Source: Paenibacillus qinlingensis
GTDB lineage: Bacteria > Bacillota > Bacilli > Paenibacillales > NBRC-103111
NCBI RefSeq assembly: GCF_013204845.1
Contig: NZ_JABMKY010000021.1
Location: forward strand, 80,035 to 144,034
Length of the DNA: 64,000 nucleotides
Direction of reading: 5' to 3'
Position 1 is the stretch's first letter. Each line of letters begins with the position of its first letter. Of the stretch, positions 7,664 through 17,473 are shown piece by piece. Position numbers and translations under genes: made by a program. The notes below the pieces were generated by a model, which saw nothing but the letters and a program-made list of their open reading frames with translations, did no database searches and was not told the origin of the DNA.

Positions 7664-10471
7664 TTATTTCTTTAATCGCTCAAGACCATCTGCGTAGATC
7701 GCGTATTGATGTGTTGTAGATGCTTCTTGGATATCGGCGAAGTAGAAGTTGGTTGCAGGTACATCACTCCATAGCTGTTCAGTGGCATTTTGGAGCTTTC
7801 CACGTCCAAGCATACGATTGATCATGATGACGAATTCTTTACGAACAATATTCTGATTCGGAAGGAACGTACCATCTCCGTATCCATCGATAATGTTCGC
7901 TTTTTTCACGGCATTAATGGCGCTGCTTGCCCAACTATCTGCAGTATCACTAAAAAGTGGCTCTTCTACAGGTGCCAATTTCTTGAATCTGGCTACGATT
8001 GCCGCCACTTCTCCACGTGTGATCGGAGCTTCTGGAAGGAAGGAGCCTTCTGTCGAACCCAGCATCAATCCGTTAGCGCGTACGTTCTCGATGTATTCTT
8101 TGGCCCAATGGCTGTCCGATACATCATTGAAGTTGTTTGAATCACTTGCATGTAGTACAAGTTGATAGTCATTCGTAATTCGGGCAAAAACAGCCGCAAC
8201 TTCCGCACGTGTAATATTGCGATCTGGACCAAATGTGCCATCCGGGTAACCAGCGATGTAATTGTTATGTGTGCCTGTTTCTTTCGCAATTGGCTCCATG
8301 GCAAAATCGTAGCTTTCAATGGACTGTCCGATGTGGATGATCCCGTTTTTAATATAACTATCGTCGCCATCATCTTTATTGGCACCAGTTGTTCTGCTGT
8401 CAAAAGCGTTATATCCAGCTTTCGTAGCTAATATATAGTAGTCGCCATCTGGGAATACCATCCAACCATATTCACCTTTGGCATTGCTGTCTTGTGGATC
8501 CTTATTCTGATTCGGAGCAAAATCAGGCAAAATCGGCAATATGACTAATGCGTCAACGGTTCTACCTTTGGAACGATTCAAAGCAGTATCAGCCCAGTGA
8601 AGTGTCGCATGTGCGCCTTCAATGACTTTACCCGTTACCGTATCGGTAATGATTCCGTAAGGGTCAATGAGCTCGGATTCGACTTGGGCATTACCGCTTG
8701 CATCGACAGTCAACGTCGCAGGTCTACCTGCAAGTTTCTCACCTGTTGGTGCGACGACATTCAAGACCATGTGATATTGACCTGCTGGCACATTCGGCAA
8801 GGAGAAAGTGCCATCTGCTGCAATTGCAATGTCTGGAAGATTAAGTGATTTGCCATCTGTTGTAAACAATTGAGCCGACATCGGCAATTTAGATTCTCCT
8901 AGTTGTGTGACAGGAACATTGGCAACAGTTCCGCTTTGCTCTGTTACGATGACTTTCACGGTTTTAGGAGGTGTCGCAGGTGAAGATTCTTGTGGGGCAG
9001 CGTCACGAATGATTTGTACTTCGTAATCATAATGCTTACATGAACCGATAGGGCCTTCGATGTTCCCAGGTGATTGGAATACCGGTGCGTTAAGACATAC
9101 TGTCGTTAAGTTCGATGTCACAGCTACCTGGTGATTCGCAGTAATATTCCCGAGTACAGGCGGTTGGCTCCAATTCTCAGTTTTTGTATAACTGTCTAGA
9201 TCTACGACAGCAAATTCTGCAGGTGCAGGTTGCTGTGCTGTGCCTAGGTAGACATTTTGAGCTACAGTCACACTTGTTGTGTTATATGGAACATGCACGG
9301 TGTATAATTTTTGACTAGTGTTGAACACGGATGGCGATTTAGCAAAGGCATTCCCGCCGCCTACAGGTTTCACGTCAATGCCTGTAAAGGCCGCAGTTGT
9401 AAAAGATTCGATACCTCCGAGGTATCTCGTTTCTCCATCTTGCACAAAGGCGCGATAAAAGTATGTAGTGCCGGGTGTTAATAAGTCATCTTCCAAAAAT
9501 TGATAGAAATTGCTGTCATACATGTTGATCCAATTACTAGAAATATCTTGCTTCGTTGACATATCAGCATTCTGATCGAACTCAAATCCAATTGTAGGGG
9601 ATTCTGCAGGAATAATATGAATAAAGCCAGGTGCATCGGCAGTTAAATATGCGGTTTTGTCTGTATTCATTACTACTGGCAATGTTTGCACGGTCGGTGC
9701 ATCACGGATAATTTGCACTTCGTAAGGATAGCCATTACAGTTTTCGATCGTTGATGCTCCGCCAGATGGGCCTCCGAAAATTGGCGTGCTGACACATACT
9801 TTGGTTACATTCGAGCTTAATTCTACATCTTCATAAGTTGCCGTTTTAATCCAATCTGCTGTGTTATTCCAGTTAGCGGAGTCTGAAGAGTAATTACCTA
9901 CTTTTGCAAACTCCAAAGGCAAAAACACATACGATGAGCCTAAGTATACAGTCTCAGAGACATTTACCTTTGCTGTACTGTATGGAACATGTACAGCGTA
10001 AACGGTTTGGTCGCTGCTGGAAGATACGAGTGTTTTCGTAAGTGGAGCACCGCTCCCAATCGCTACATCAATTGCTTGAATAGCAGCTGTCGTGAAGGAA
10101 CGGATCTCACTCTTGTATGTCGATTCCCCATCATTGGCATAAGCGTAAAAATAGTATGTAGTGCCTGGGGTCAACTCCGTAAGATGTGCTGTTCTTGTAG
10201 TACTGGCGTTAGTACCGTCCAAGTTTGGGATGTCTGAAAAATCTAATAGATCTTCAGTCAGGGACAGCTTTATACCAGAAGCAACAATCGATTGTATTCC
10301 GTTAATATAGGCTACTAACGTCGCGGTTGAAACTGTGTTTTCCATGGCATACGATGATACCGTTGGTGAAGGTTCAGCCTCCGCATTCCCACTATACATT
10401 GGCAAGTTCGCGAACAGCATGATAGCTATCATGGCAAACTGCAGTGTAAGTTTTCTGACTCGTTGTTTCAT
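7664..10471 (-). CDS. Secreted S-layer-homology (SLH) protein with repeated beta-sandwich domains
   Basis: Large cell-surface protein. The N-terminus is a signal peptide (KQRVRKLTLQFAMIAIMLFA core, cleavage likely after GNAEA). Two copies of a unit follow (about residues 45-265 and 270-495). Each has an Fn3-like stretch ending TPGTTYYFYAYANDGE or TPGTTYFYRAFVQDGE, then a cadherin-like beta-sandwich ending in YEVQIIRDA. A carboxypeptidase-regulatory-like region comes next. Three SLH repeats close the protein (GYPDGTFGPDRNITRAEVAA; LPEAPITRGEVAAIVARF; GYGDGTFLPNQNIVRKEF), which anchor proteins to pyruvylated secondary cell-wall polymer. GAGAGG spacing favours the ATG at 10471 over the one at 10480. 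The ligand of the outer domains is unknown. Confidence 0.9.
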   Translation of the reverse strand: MKQRVRKLTLQFAMIAIMLFANLPMYSGNAEAEPSPTVSSYAMENTVSTATLVAYINGIQSIVASGIKLSLTEDLLDFSDIPNLDGTNASTTRTAHLTELTPGTTYYFYAYANDGESTYKSEIRSFTTAAIQAIDVAIGSGAPLTKTLVSSSSDQTVYAVHVPYSTAKVNVSETVYLGSSYVFLPLEFAKVGNYSSDSANWNNTADWIKTATYEDVELSSNVTKVCVSTPIFGGPSGGASTIENCNGYPYEVQIIRDAPTVQTLPVVMNTDKTAYLTADAPGFIHIIPAESPTIGFEFDQNADMSTKQDISSNWINMYDSNFYQFLEDDLLTPGTTYFYRAFVQDGETRYLGGIESFTTAAFTGIDVKPVGGGNAFAKSPSVFNTSQKLYTVHVPYNTTSVTVAQNVYLGTAQQPAPAEFAVVDLDSYTKTENWSQPPVLGNITANHQVAVTSNLTTVCLNAPVFQSPGNIEGPIGSCKHYDYEVQIIRDAAPQESSPATPPKTVKVIVTEQSGTVANVPVTQLGESKLPMSAQLFTTDGKSLNLPDIAIAADGTFSLPNVPAGQYHMVLNVVAPTGEKLAGRPATLTVDASGNAQVESELIDPYGIITDTVTGKVIEGAHATLHWADTALNRSKGRTVDALVILPILPDFAPNQNKDPQDSNAKGEYGWMVFPDGDYYILATKAGYNAFDSRTTGANKDDGDDSYIKNGIIHIGQSIESYDFAMEPIAKETGTHNNYIAGYPDGTFGPDRNITRAEVAAVFARITNDYQLVLHASDSNNFNDVSDSHWAKEYIENVRANGLMLGSTEGSFLPEAPITRGEVAAIVARFKKLAPVEEPLFSDTADSWASSAINAVKKANIIDGYGDGTFLPNQNIVRKEFVIMINRMLGRGKLQNATEQLWSDVPATNFYFADIQEASTTHQYAIYADGLERLKK

Positions 10472-10590
10472 GTCATTCATCCTCTCTACGTTGTTGTCTT
10501 ACTCAAAGTGATAGCTAGAGTATAACAGATGAATGGGACTTTTGTCCTACAATTTTCGATTTATTTCGACATAAAAATACAAAATACGAC

Positions 10591-11814
10591 TTATTGTTTT
10601 TCTTTCGCTATCAGCTTGAAGGCGATGGCAATTTCGTAGGCGTTAAGGCTCCCTAGCCCGGACATTATTGTAAACGACTGTCCACCTTTTACGGCGTGTT
10701 CCTGATCGGTAGTATCCACTTTGTTATATGCAGGAGATTCTATTAATTTGTACAGCTGCGAGTGAATATCGCCTAAGCCTTTGTGCAGTCCTCCGGCAAT
10801 ATTGGCGAAAAGACCAGCATAATAAGGAGCGGCAACACTTGTTCCAATGACGGGGCCCCATTCGCCTTTGCCTGTAGTCGGATTCGTGACATAGAAGTGG
10901 AGCCCGCCATGCTCGGCACTGATTGCATCGCTTGTCTGTACGACAGACGGTCCAACTATATCGGGAAGCATGCGGTACTTTTTGCTTTCAGCAGTCAGTG
11001 TTGGAGAAGCAGCTGCAGCAGATTGATATTTGGGCAACGGATAAGCGGTACTCCAACCTCGGACGGAATCCGGCCAGATGGTTTCAATGACGCGATTGAA
11101 ACCGAGATCAGCCGTCACAATCGTTCCGCCGACGGCCACTACATTGGGGAGAAGAGCAGGCGATAATGGATTCGCAAGCTCAAGCGTTCGGCCATAATCA
11201 CCTGTAGCAGCCAGCACAGTCATGCCACGTTTGCTCATCTCTTCAATAATTTGATAGCAACGTGCGTCTTCCGCGGGGTTTGGCATTTTTCCCCATGAGG
11301 TCGTGATGATCTGATCTTTTCCTTCATCCAAAATTTTCTTTAATATGATAGATAGAGGTAAGCCATCCGGAGCAGAATATACAGTAATATCCGCATCCGG
11401 AGCCGCTGCATGTACCATGTTAATATCAAGGGTGGACTCTGTGACGCCTTTGATCGAAGGTCCCTTGTGAACCGCACCGCCAAAAAGGGGGATGACATTT
11501 ATGTTAGCCTTCGGCAAATGATATCGCTCAGAGAATAATTGAATATCGGATGGTTGAAATGTATCGAACGTGATAATTGCGACACTTGTACCTGCACCTT
11601 TGAAGCCTCTTGCGTGCAAGTCTGTGACTCGATAATAGTCATTCAGTAAGTCTATGGCATTTTTATCGACGACATTAGAGAGATCTTTATCAGCAACTTG
11701 CGGGCGGTTCATGGGAAGGGAATTGGAATGTCGCATTTGCCCAGCTACCAATAAGAGCAATCCTATCGTAATGAATATAATTAAATAAATGGTGATCGTT
11801 TTTTTGCGCACCAT
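10591..11814 (-). CDS. S53-family (sedolisin-like) serine protease, membrane-anchored or secreted
   Basis: Serine-carboxyl peptidase of the sedolisin group. The catalytic set is visible: E126 and D130 in GVTESTLDINMVHAAAPDA, the oxyanion Asp D206 in LAATGDYG, and the nucleophile S326 in VIGTSVAAP. The protein begins with a hydrophobic helix (TITIYLIIFITIGLLLLVAG), an uncleaved anchor or signal peptide. At 407 aa it lacks the long N-terminal propeptide of classic sedolisins, leaving only about 45 residues before the catalytic domain. The RBS is AGGAGGTGATCCC before ATG. It is transcribed divergently from anmK and lies upstream of, and in the same direction as, the SLH gene, so processing of surface proteins is possible. 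Confidence 0.85.
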   Translation of the reverse strand: MVRKKTITIYLIIFITIGLLLLVAGQMRHSNSLPMNRPQVADKDLSNVVDKNAIDLLNDYYRVTDLHARGFKGAGTSVAIITFDTFQPSDIQLFSERYHLPKANINVIPLFGGAVHKGPSIKGVTESTLDINMVHAAAPDADITVYSAPDGLPLSIILKKILDEGKDQIITTSWGKMPNPAEDARCYQIIEEMSKRGMTVLAATGDYGRTLELANPLSPALLPNVVAVGGTIVTADLGFNRVIETIWPDSVRGWSTAYPLPKYQSAAAASPTLTAESKKYRMLPDIVGPSVVQTSDAISAEHGGLHFYVTNPTTGKGEWGPVIGTSVAAPYYAGLFANIAGGLHKGLGDIHSQLYKLIESPAYNKVDTTDQEHAVKGGQSFTIMSGLGSLNAYEIAIAFKLIAKEKQ

Positions 11815-11961
11815 GGGATCACCTCCTGTAGAACATTGTAGTATTTTGTCGAATGATGTGGCAAGAGATTTATAGCATGGTTGCCGTGACCAACAGATGC
11901 CGAAGTATTCGTTAATTAATGATGATAATCAGATAGATCAATAGAATGGAGATGAGTTATC

Positions 11962-13149
11962 GTGTTGCGTACACTTCTGAATAAAACTTCCCTCACTATA
12001 GCGGGATTAATGTCTGGGACTTCCTTGGATGGTATTGATGTTGCTATTGTCCACATCGAGGGCAGTGGTATAGAAACAAGCATCAAGTTGCTTCACTTTG
12101 AGAGTCTGCCTTTCGAAGAAGAGATGCGAGAAAAGCTTAAACTGTTATGTACGATAGAGCATTCTGATGTTGCTCAAGTGTGTGGCATGAATTTCGCCAT
12201 TGCAGAGCGTTTCGCAGATGCGGTAATCCTAACAGCTCAAGCAGGAAATATCAGCATGGACGAAATCGATCTTATTTCGACGCATGGGCAGACGATCTGG
12301 CACATCCCAGTAGCGGATGATGTGGACCGTTTTCTTCCCAAATCAACGCTGCAAATCGGTGATCTGTCTGTGATTGCCAAGCGAACAGGCAAACCTGTCG
12401 TTGGTGATTTCAGGACAGCCGATATAGCTGTTGGCGGGCAAGGTGCACCACTGGTTCCTTATGGCGACGATCTCATGTTCAGAGATGCGAATAAAGGCCG
12501 AATCCTTCAAAACATAGGCGGAATCGGCAATTGCACGGCACTTCCGGCCGCCAGTGCAGATGGCGGTATGATTGCATTTGATACCGGGCCGGGAAATATG
12601 GTGATGGATCAGGTGGTATATGAGCTATCCGAAGGGAAGTTCTCATACGATGCTAATGGCGATTGGGCTGCCAAAGGCAAGGTACATAACGGATTGCTAG
12701 GGGACATGCTCGCACATCCGTATTTTCAAGAACCGCCTCCGAAGACGACGGGACGCGAAATGTTCGGGAAAGCCTACGCTTCCGCATGGCTGGTATCAGC
12801 ACTGGAGCAGGGGCTTGCACACGAGGATATCGTAGCGACGGCGACAGCTTTTACCGCGCATACGATTGCTCGCGGGTATCAGGACTACATTTTGCCACAG
12901 TGTAGCATTGCGGAAGTAATCGTGAGTGGAGGCGGTGCGCATAATCGCACACTGCTTCGGATGCTGGCAGATTTACTGCCTGAGCAAACTATCCTTACGT
13001 CAGATGAACTTGGTATTTCAGCAGATGCGAAAGAAGCGATTCTGTTTGCACTGCTCGGCAATGCCTTCATCCAAGGAGAGCCGAACAATGTTCCTGCGGC
13101 GACAGGAGCGGAAAGACCGACGATATTGGGGAAACTAGCGCTGCCATAG
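11962..13149 (+). CDS. anmK: Anhydro-N-acetylmuramic acid kinase AnmK
   Basis: Converts 1,6-anhydro-MurNAc, released by lytic transglycosylases, to MurNAc-6-phosphate using ATP. Family motifs are plain: LMSGTSLDGIDVAIV near the N-terminus, STHGQTIWH, ADIAVGGQGAPLVPYGD, QNIGGIGN, FDTGPGNMVMD and VSGGGAHN. The 395-aa length is normal. The start is GTG (TTG one codon later is also possible), preceded by GGAGATGAG. It stands alone, divergent from the protease gene, and ends in a terminator. It complements the namZ/kinase/nagZ cluster by feeding a second muropeptide product into the same MurNAc-6-phosphate pool. Confidence 0.95.
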   Translation: MLRTLLNKTSLTIAGLMSGTSLDGIDVAIVHIEGSGIETSIKLLHFESLPFEEEMREKLKLLCTIEHSDVAQVCGMNFAIAERFADAVILTAQAGNISMDEIDLISTHGQTIWHIPVADDVDRFLPKSTLQIGDLSVIAKRTGKPVVGDFRTADIAVGGQGAPLVPYGDDLMFRDANKGRILQNIGGIGNCTALPAASADGGMIAFDTGPGNMVMDQVVYELSEGKFSYDANGDWAAKGKVHNGLLGDMLAHPYFQEPPPKTTGREMFGKAYASAWLVSALEQGLAHEDIVATATAFTAHTIARGYQDYILPQCSIAEVIVSGGGAHNRTLLRMLADLLPEQTILTSDELGISADAKEAILFALLGNAFIQGEPNNVPAATGAERPTILGKLALP

Positions 13150-13157
13150 CATTGTAT

Positions 13158-13207
13158 AAGACCGAAGCCATCTGAACAAGCAGGTGGTCATTCGGTCTTA
13201 TTTTTTG
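13158..13207 (+). terminator. Rho-independent terminator of anmK
   Basis: AAGACCGAA and TTCGGTCTT arms separated by 24 bases are followed by ATTTTTTG. Confidence 0.85.
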
Positions 13208-13278
13208 TTTAGGAGAAGTGTCTACTTTTTTGGTACAATGTTAACAACTTACTAGAGTTGTAAAGGAGAGAAGTATGC

Positions 13279-14115
13279 ATGCCGCCTATCCTCAAAAGTA
13301 TTCTTAAGCTTATCGTTGTTATTCTCTTAATTGTTATGGCGTTTCGGGTTAACTGGTTAATTGGGGTAGCAGCCATTTTAGTTATTCTGGGCTATTTTGT
13401 TTATGTGAACCGCTCCGCCATGTACGCTCAGAGAGGCAATCTGGCCTATATGAGGGGTGATCGTGAGCAAGCGTTGATATGGATGGAAAAAGCGTATGTC
13501 TCGAAAGCCTTTCTGCCGAAACATCAGATTGGATATGGCTATTTGTTAATGAAAACAGGTGATCTTACCAAGGCTGAGCAAATGTTCGAAGAGGTCCTGC
13601 AATCAGCGAAAGCTTCTGATATCCGCATACAAGCGAAGCTTAATGTAGCTACAGTGTATTGGTTAAAGAACAAGCGGGACGAAGCTTTAAGCATGTTGCA
13701 GGAACTAGCCAACGAGGTCAAGAACACGCTGGTTTATGGGAATTATGGTTATTTTCAAATCCTGCAGGGAGACTTGGAAGAGGCACTTACCTACAATCTG
13801 GAGGCCTATGCCTACAATGACAACGATATCACCATTATGGATAACTTAGCGCAAAACTACTATATGCTCGGTCGTCTGAATGAAGCGGATGAGATGTATA
13901 CGAAGGTGATTGCCAAAACGCCTAAGCACGCAGAGTCCTATTATTTCTATGCGCGAACGCTTCATCAACTCGGTCGAACGCAAGAGGCGCGGGCGCAGAT
14001 TGAAACGGCGTTGGGGAAGGAACTTGCTCTCGTTACTCCTTTAACCAAAGAGGATATTGCGTTATTCGCAAGTGAACTAGGTAAAGATGAAGCTGAGCAA
14101 GTGCAAGGGGAGTAG
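13279..14115 (+). CDS. TPR-repeat membrane protein
   Basis: A 278-aa protein with two close N-terminal membrane segments (residues about 8-22 and 25-44), then a run of tetratricopeptide repeats. These are recognisable from the W/G/A/P spacing in AQRGNLAYMRGDREQALIWM, GYGYLLMKTGDLTKAEQMFE and AQNYYMLGRLNEADEMYTKV. The soluble part should face the cytoplasm as a protein-interaction scaffold. Such genes are common in Paenibacillus, but no specific function is known to me. AAAGGAGAG precedes the ATG. It is a single-gene unit with its own terminator. Confidence 0.8.
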   Translation: MPPILKSILKLIVVILLIVMAFRVNWLIGVAAILVILGYFVYVNRSAMYAQRGNLAYMRGDREQALIWMEKAYVSKAFLPKHQIGYGYLLMKTGDLTKAEQMFEEVLQSAKASDIRIQAKLNVATVYWLKNKRDEALSMLQELANEVKNTLVYGNYGYFQILQGDLEEALTYNLEAYAYNDNDITIMDNLAQNYYMLGRLNEADEMYTKVIAKTPKHAESYYFYARTLHQLGRTQEARAQIETALGKELALVTPLTKEDIALFASELGKDEAEQVQGE

Positions 14116-14133
14116 GCTGTAGGTGTAAAAAAG

Positions 14134-14169
14134 AGCCCGTTCGAGGGATGAAACTCGAGCGGGCTTTGT
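14134..14169 (+). terminator. Rho-independent terminator
   Basis: AGCCCGTTCGAG pairs with CTCGAGCGGGCT (one G-T pair) and is followed by TTGTT. Confidence 0.75.
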
Positions 14170-14186
14170 TGATTGGGGCGGTCATT

Positions 14187-14371
14187 CTAACGGACAAGGG
14201 AGCCGTTATTTGACTACAAAATAAGGGATCCAAATTCTAACGGACTGTGCAGCTGTTATTTGCATGTATTAGCGATAAATGAGCGTACATAACTTTAAAT
14301 AACGCTCCTAGTGTCCGTTAGACATTGAAATTTGCTGAATAACAGCTTATAAAGGCTGTCAGGTCCGTTAG
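14187..14371. repeat. Composite hairpin repeat, family R2 (CTAACGGACA), full four-unit copy
   Basis: The 14116-14458 gap holds, besides the terminator, two forward units beginning CTAACGGAC (14187, 14237) and two inverted units ending GTCCGTTAG (14312-14321, 14363-14371). Each unit is a small hairpin with TAACG(G) and (C)CGTTA-type arms around a GACA-containing loop. The same arrangement recurs at 56593-56777. No gene is seen. Confidence 0.85.
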
Positions 14372-14458
14372 CGTGACTTAATCGGCATCTGACGCTCGGG
14401 CGTCGATGGGATGCAACGCCCGTTACCAGGCGACAGCCCGTTTCAATTTACCTAGAAA

Positions 14459-15043
14459 TTAATTCATTTGATACGTGAGTTGTGATACTGATGACGACGC
14501 AGCGTTAGTCAATTTTTTAGTCCAGATACAGTACCCCATGCCTACATACGACAATCCCCAGAAGAAAGCAAAATACTTGTTATCGGCAATGGGGAGGAAC
14601 ATCGCGAGTATCATGATCAGCATGAGTGCGGGTACCCATCGTGGAAAAACTTTTGCCAAGTAAGTCAGGATCATGAACACCAAAGTGCCTCCAAGGAAAC
14701 CAATCGTACCGAACATTTGCGAAACGTTTAGCAGCAACCCTTCCGGTTTGGCCGCATCTGCTCCGCCGGTAGCAAATTGGGACCATAACATCGCTGTTGT
14801 TAGTATATTTCCAATAATGATAGCGAGAATCGTGATAAAACCGGTGACCCCTGTTTCACGGGATTGTACCTGGTAAAAAGCGATCGATCCGACAGACATG
14901 AGAATGCAGGCAATTAAGCCTGTCGTCAATTCTTGTGTGCTATCCGTTCCCCAAATGAGAGAGGCGGGGGTCATCCCCATTCTTGCAATTCCTGCTACAA
15001 TACAAATCATGCCCAGCCATTTAATTACTTTTTGATCCGTCAT
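14459..15043 (-). CDS. Six-helix small membrane protein of unknown function
   Basis: A hydrophobic 194-aa protein with about six predicted membrane helices, for example LGMICIVAGIARMGM, LTTGLIACILMSVGSIAFY and VTGFITILAIIIGNILTTAM. I do not recognise a named family. The start at 15043 is chosen because GGAGG abuts the in-frame ATG at 15052 but is 9 bases from the ATG at 15043; upstream codons of the longer frame look non-coding. It lies back to back with the histidine kinase gene, so the two may share a regulatory region. Confidence 0.7.
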   Translation of the reverse strand: MTDQKVIKWLGMICIVAGIARMGMTPASLIWGTDSTQELTTGLIACILMSVGSIAFYQVQSRETGVTGFITILAIIIGNILTTAMLWSQFATGGADAAKPEGLLLNVSQMFGTIGFLGGTLVFMILTYLAKVFPRWVPALMLIMILAMFLPIADNKYFAFFWGLSYVGMGYCIWTKKLTNAASSSVSQLTYQMN

Positions 15044-15277
15044 TTTACCCATCCTCCAATTGGTTAAGTGTGTTGCTCCTGTTTTTAGATTACTGGAAGG
15101 GAAATCACGGAGAACAGAGCAGCGAGTTCCTGGTTTTCGGGAATATTTTCGGGAACAATTTGGGAATTGACGGTCTGAGTCGGGAAATTGCTCCATATCC
15201 ATATTCAGCTATTGATCCAGCAAGTTATAATACAGACAGGCAAACATTCATGTAGAAAGAATGGGGTTGTATGAGGA

Positions 15278-17437
15278 TTGTTACATTTAAGCAAAGCAGG
15301 TAGTCCGGTAGCTGGTAACAAGAGGCAAGTTTTGTGGTCGATGCGGATTGCACAGCTATTTGTACTTAGCTTTAGTCTACTGACTGCTGCGCTATATGTA
15401 AGTTTAATTCCACAGTACTACAAGATACTTGTTGAAAAATGTATCCTACAAGGCTGCGGTAATCTCGTTCCTGCGATGCCTTTACCGGCAACTGGATGGA
15501 GCTTGGAGCAATTTGGACTGTTATTCGTACTTATTGATGTTTTGTTTACATTCGTTTTTTATATGACATCAGCGATCGTGCTTTGGAAAGGGTTCCGAGA
15601 ACCGATGGGGCTTGTAGCAGTTGTCGCAATGATTTCTTTCGGATCATCGTTCCCGTCGTTGGTCATGACGGCATCCGAAGGAACTGTGTTTACACAGGAT
15701 TGGTTCTTAGGTGTCTCGATGTTAAGTTGGGTGTCCTTGTCCTTGTTTCTCTTACTATTTCCGAATGGCAAATTTGTGCCCAATTGGTCGCGTTATATTT
15801 TTGTAATCATCATGATTGTTGATGTGATGACGCTCGTATATGAAGGGCAGATGTGGGAAAGGTTTCATATCCCAGCCTTGTTCCAGTTTCTTTGGTATGG
15901 GTTATCCACGCTAGTTTTGATATATTCCCAAGTGTATCGCTTCCGAAATAGGGCTACTGCTGCCGAGCGGCAACAAACGAAATGGGTCGTTTATGGAGCT
16001 TCCATTGGCATTGTTGGATTCATTGGCATGAGTGCTTTGTTTGATCCTAATTTTCATGATGGAACAGCACTGACTTATGTGTATCTAAACGCTGTTTTGA
16101 ATGCCTCTCTTACTGCTATTCCCATTACATTAATGTTTGCTGTGTTGAGGCAAAGACTGTGGAACATCGATCCACTGGTCAAAAGAACGCTGGTTTATGG
16201 ATCCTTGTCAGTTTGCATTGTGCTCATATATACCGTGACCGTCATATATTTAAGCCGCGTTTTTCAAACGCGAGATCATTATGTCGCTTCATTACTGGCA
16301 ACTGCGATTGTGGCAGTTGCTTTTGCTCCACTGAAAGAATGGTTACAGCGACAAATAAATCGGCTAATGAAGGGCCGCCACGACGATCCATACGCGGTGC
16401 TGCTTGAACTAGGCAATCAGTTGATTCAACCACAGGATCCTGACGCCATGCTGCATGCTGTTGTAAGAACGGTGAAGGAGGCGCTGCGAATTCCCTATAC
16501 AGCTATCTATACGGGGATCGGCGGTCAGACCACCTTAGTTGCTTCGGCGGGCAACTTGCTATATGAGCAACATGTCTTGCCGATTATTCATCGCGGGAAG
16601 GAACTGGGAACGTTGCACATTGCCAGCCGATCAGCGGGGGAAGGATTTACAGCGGATGACAACAAATTTCTGGATGTTCTTCTCAGGCAAGCTGGACCCA
16701 TTGTGGAGAACTGGCATATGACGCAGGGGATGAAGCTACTGGCAGAAGATCTGCAGGAGTCAAGGGAGAAGCTGGTGCTAGCGCGGGAAGAAGAACGTTT
16801 GTACATTCGTAAAAATTTGCATGATGATTTGGCGCCCAGGCTGGCTGCCCTTGCGCTGAATGCGGCGACTGCTCAAATTTATGTCAAGAAACAGCCTGAA
16901 GTAGCGATTGACATGTTGGCGGACTTGCGAAAGGTCATTCGGTCAACGGTGGATGAGATTCGCACGCTGGTCCATGACCTGCGGCCTCCAACACTGGATG
17001 AGCTCGGGCTAGTTGGGGCCATTCAGGAACGGATTGCCCTTCTGTCCAAGCCTGCGGCGATGCTTGCAGGGGAGAAAGGCGCTGAAGTGCTGGACATTGG
17101 GCTATATGCACCTAGGCCGCTGCCTTCGCTTCCAGCCGCTGTTGAAGTAGCGGTGTATCGAATTGTCACGGAAGCCTTAGTGAATGTCGTGAAACATACC
17201 AAAGCAACCACCTGTACGGTAAGCTTGGATATGTCCGAAACCGGCCAGCTTCAGGTGGAGATTAGAGATAATGGGGCAGACTTTGCTCCTCCGTTAGCTA
17301 ACCCAGTTACTGATGGGAAAAGCGGGATTGGGCTGGTCTCCATGCGGGAAAGGGCAGCAGAATTGGGTGGGCTCTTTACAATTGACCGACCTATGGGCGG
17401 AGGGACCCGAGTGTTGGTGGTCATCCCCTTGACTTAA
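15278..17437 (+). CDS. Membrane sensor histidine kinase, NarL-partner type (HisKA_3)
   Basis: Sensor kinase of a two-component system. The N-terminal half has about seven to eight membrane helices with an extracellular loop containing two cysteines (CILQGCGN). The segment LWNIDPLVKRTLVYG is typical of 7TM-type kinases. A GAF-like region (about 375-470), a coiled linker and the dimerisation/phosphoacceptor helix with H515 (YIRKNLHDDLAPRLA) follow. The ATPase domain has EALVNVVKHT (N box), IRDNG and GIGLVSMRERAAELGG. The TTG at 15278 has its AGGA too close. A TTG at 15332 or the ATG at 15341, both after AAGAGG, are possible true starts. The cognate regulator is 36 bases downstream. The signal is unknown. 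Confidence 0.85.
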   Translation: MLHLSKAGSPVAGNKRQVLWSMRIAQLFVLSFSLLTAALYVSLIPQYYKILVEKCILQGCGNLVPAMPLPATGWSLEQFGLLFVLIDVLFTFVFYMTSAIVLWKGFREPMGLVAVVAMISFGSSFPSLVMTASEGTVFTQDWFLGVSMLSWVSLSLFLLLFPNGKFVPNWSRYIFVIIMIVDVMTLVYEGQMWERFHIPALFQFLWYGLSTLVLIYSQVYRFRNRATAAERQQTKWVVYGASIGIVGFIGMSALFDPNFHDGTALTYVYLNAVLNASLTAIPITLMFAVLRQRLWNIDPLVKRTLVYGSLSVCIVLIYTVTVIYLSRVFQTRDHYVASLLATAIVAVAFAPLKEWLQRQINRLMKGRHDDPYAVLLELGNQLIQPQDPDAMLHAVVRTVKEALRIPYTAIYTGIGGQTTLVASAGNLLYEQHVLPIIHRGKELGTLHIASRSAGEGFTADDNKFLDVLLRQAGPIVENWHMTQGMKLLAEDLQESREKLVLAREEERLYIRKNLHDDLAPRLAALALNAATAQIYVKKQPEVAIDMLADLRKVIRSTVDEIRTLVHDLRPPTLDELGLVGAIQERIALLSKPAAMLAGEKGAEVLDIGLYAPRPLPSLPAAVEVAVYRIVTEALVNVVKHTKATTCTVSLDMSETGQLQVEIRDNGADFAPPLANPVTDGKSGIGLVSMRERAAELGGLFTIDRPMGGGTRVLVVIPLT

Positions 17438-17473
17438 ACCTACTTAGATCGCTGTAGAGGAGAATGCCAGACG

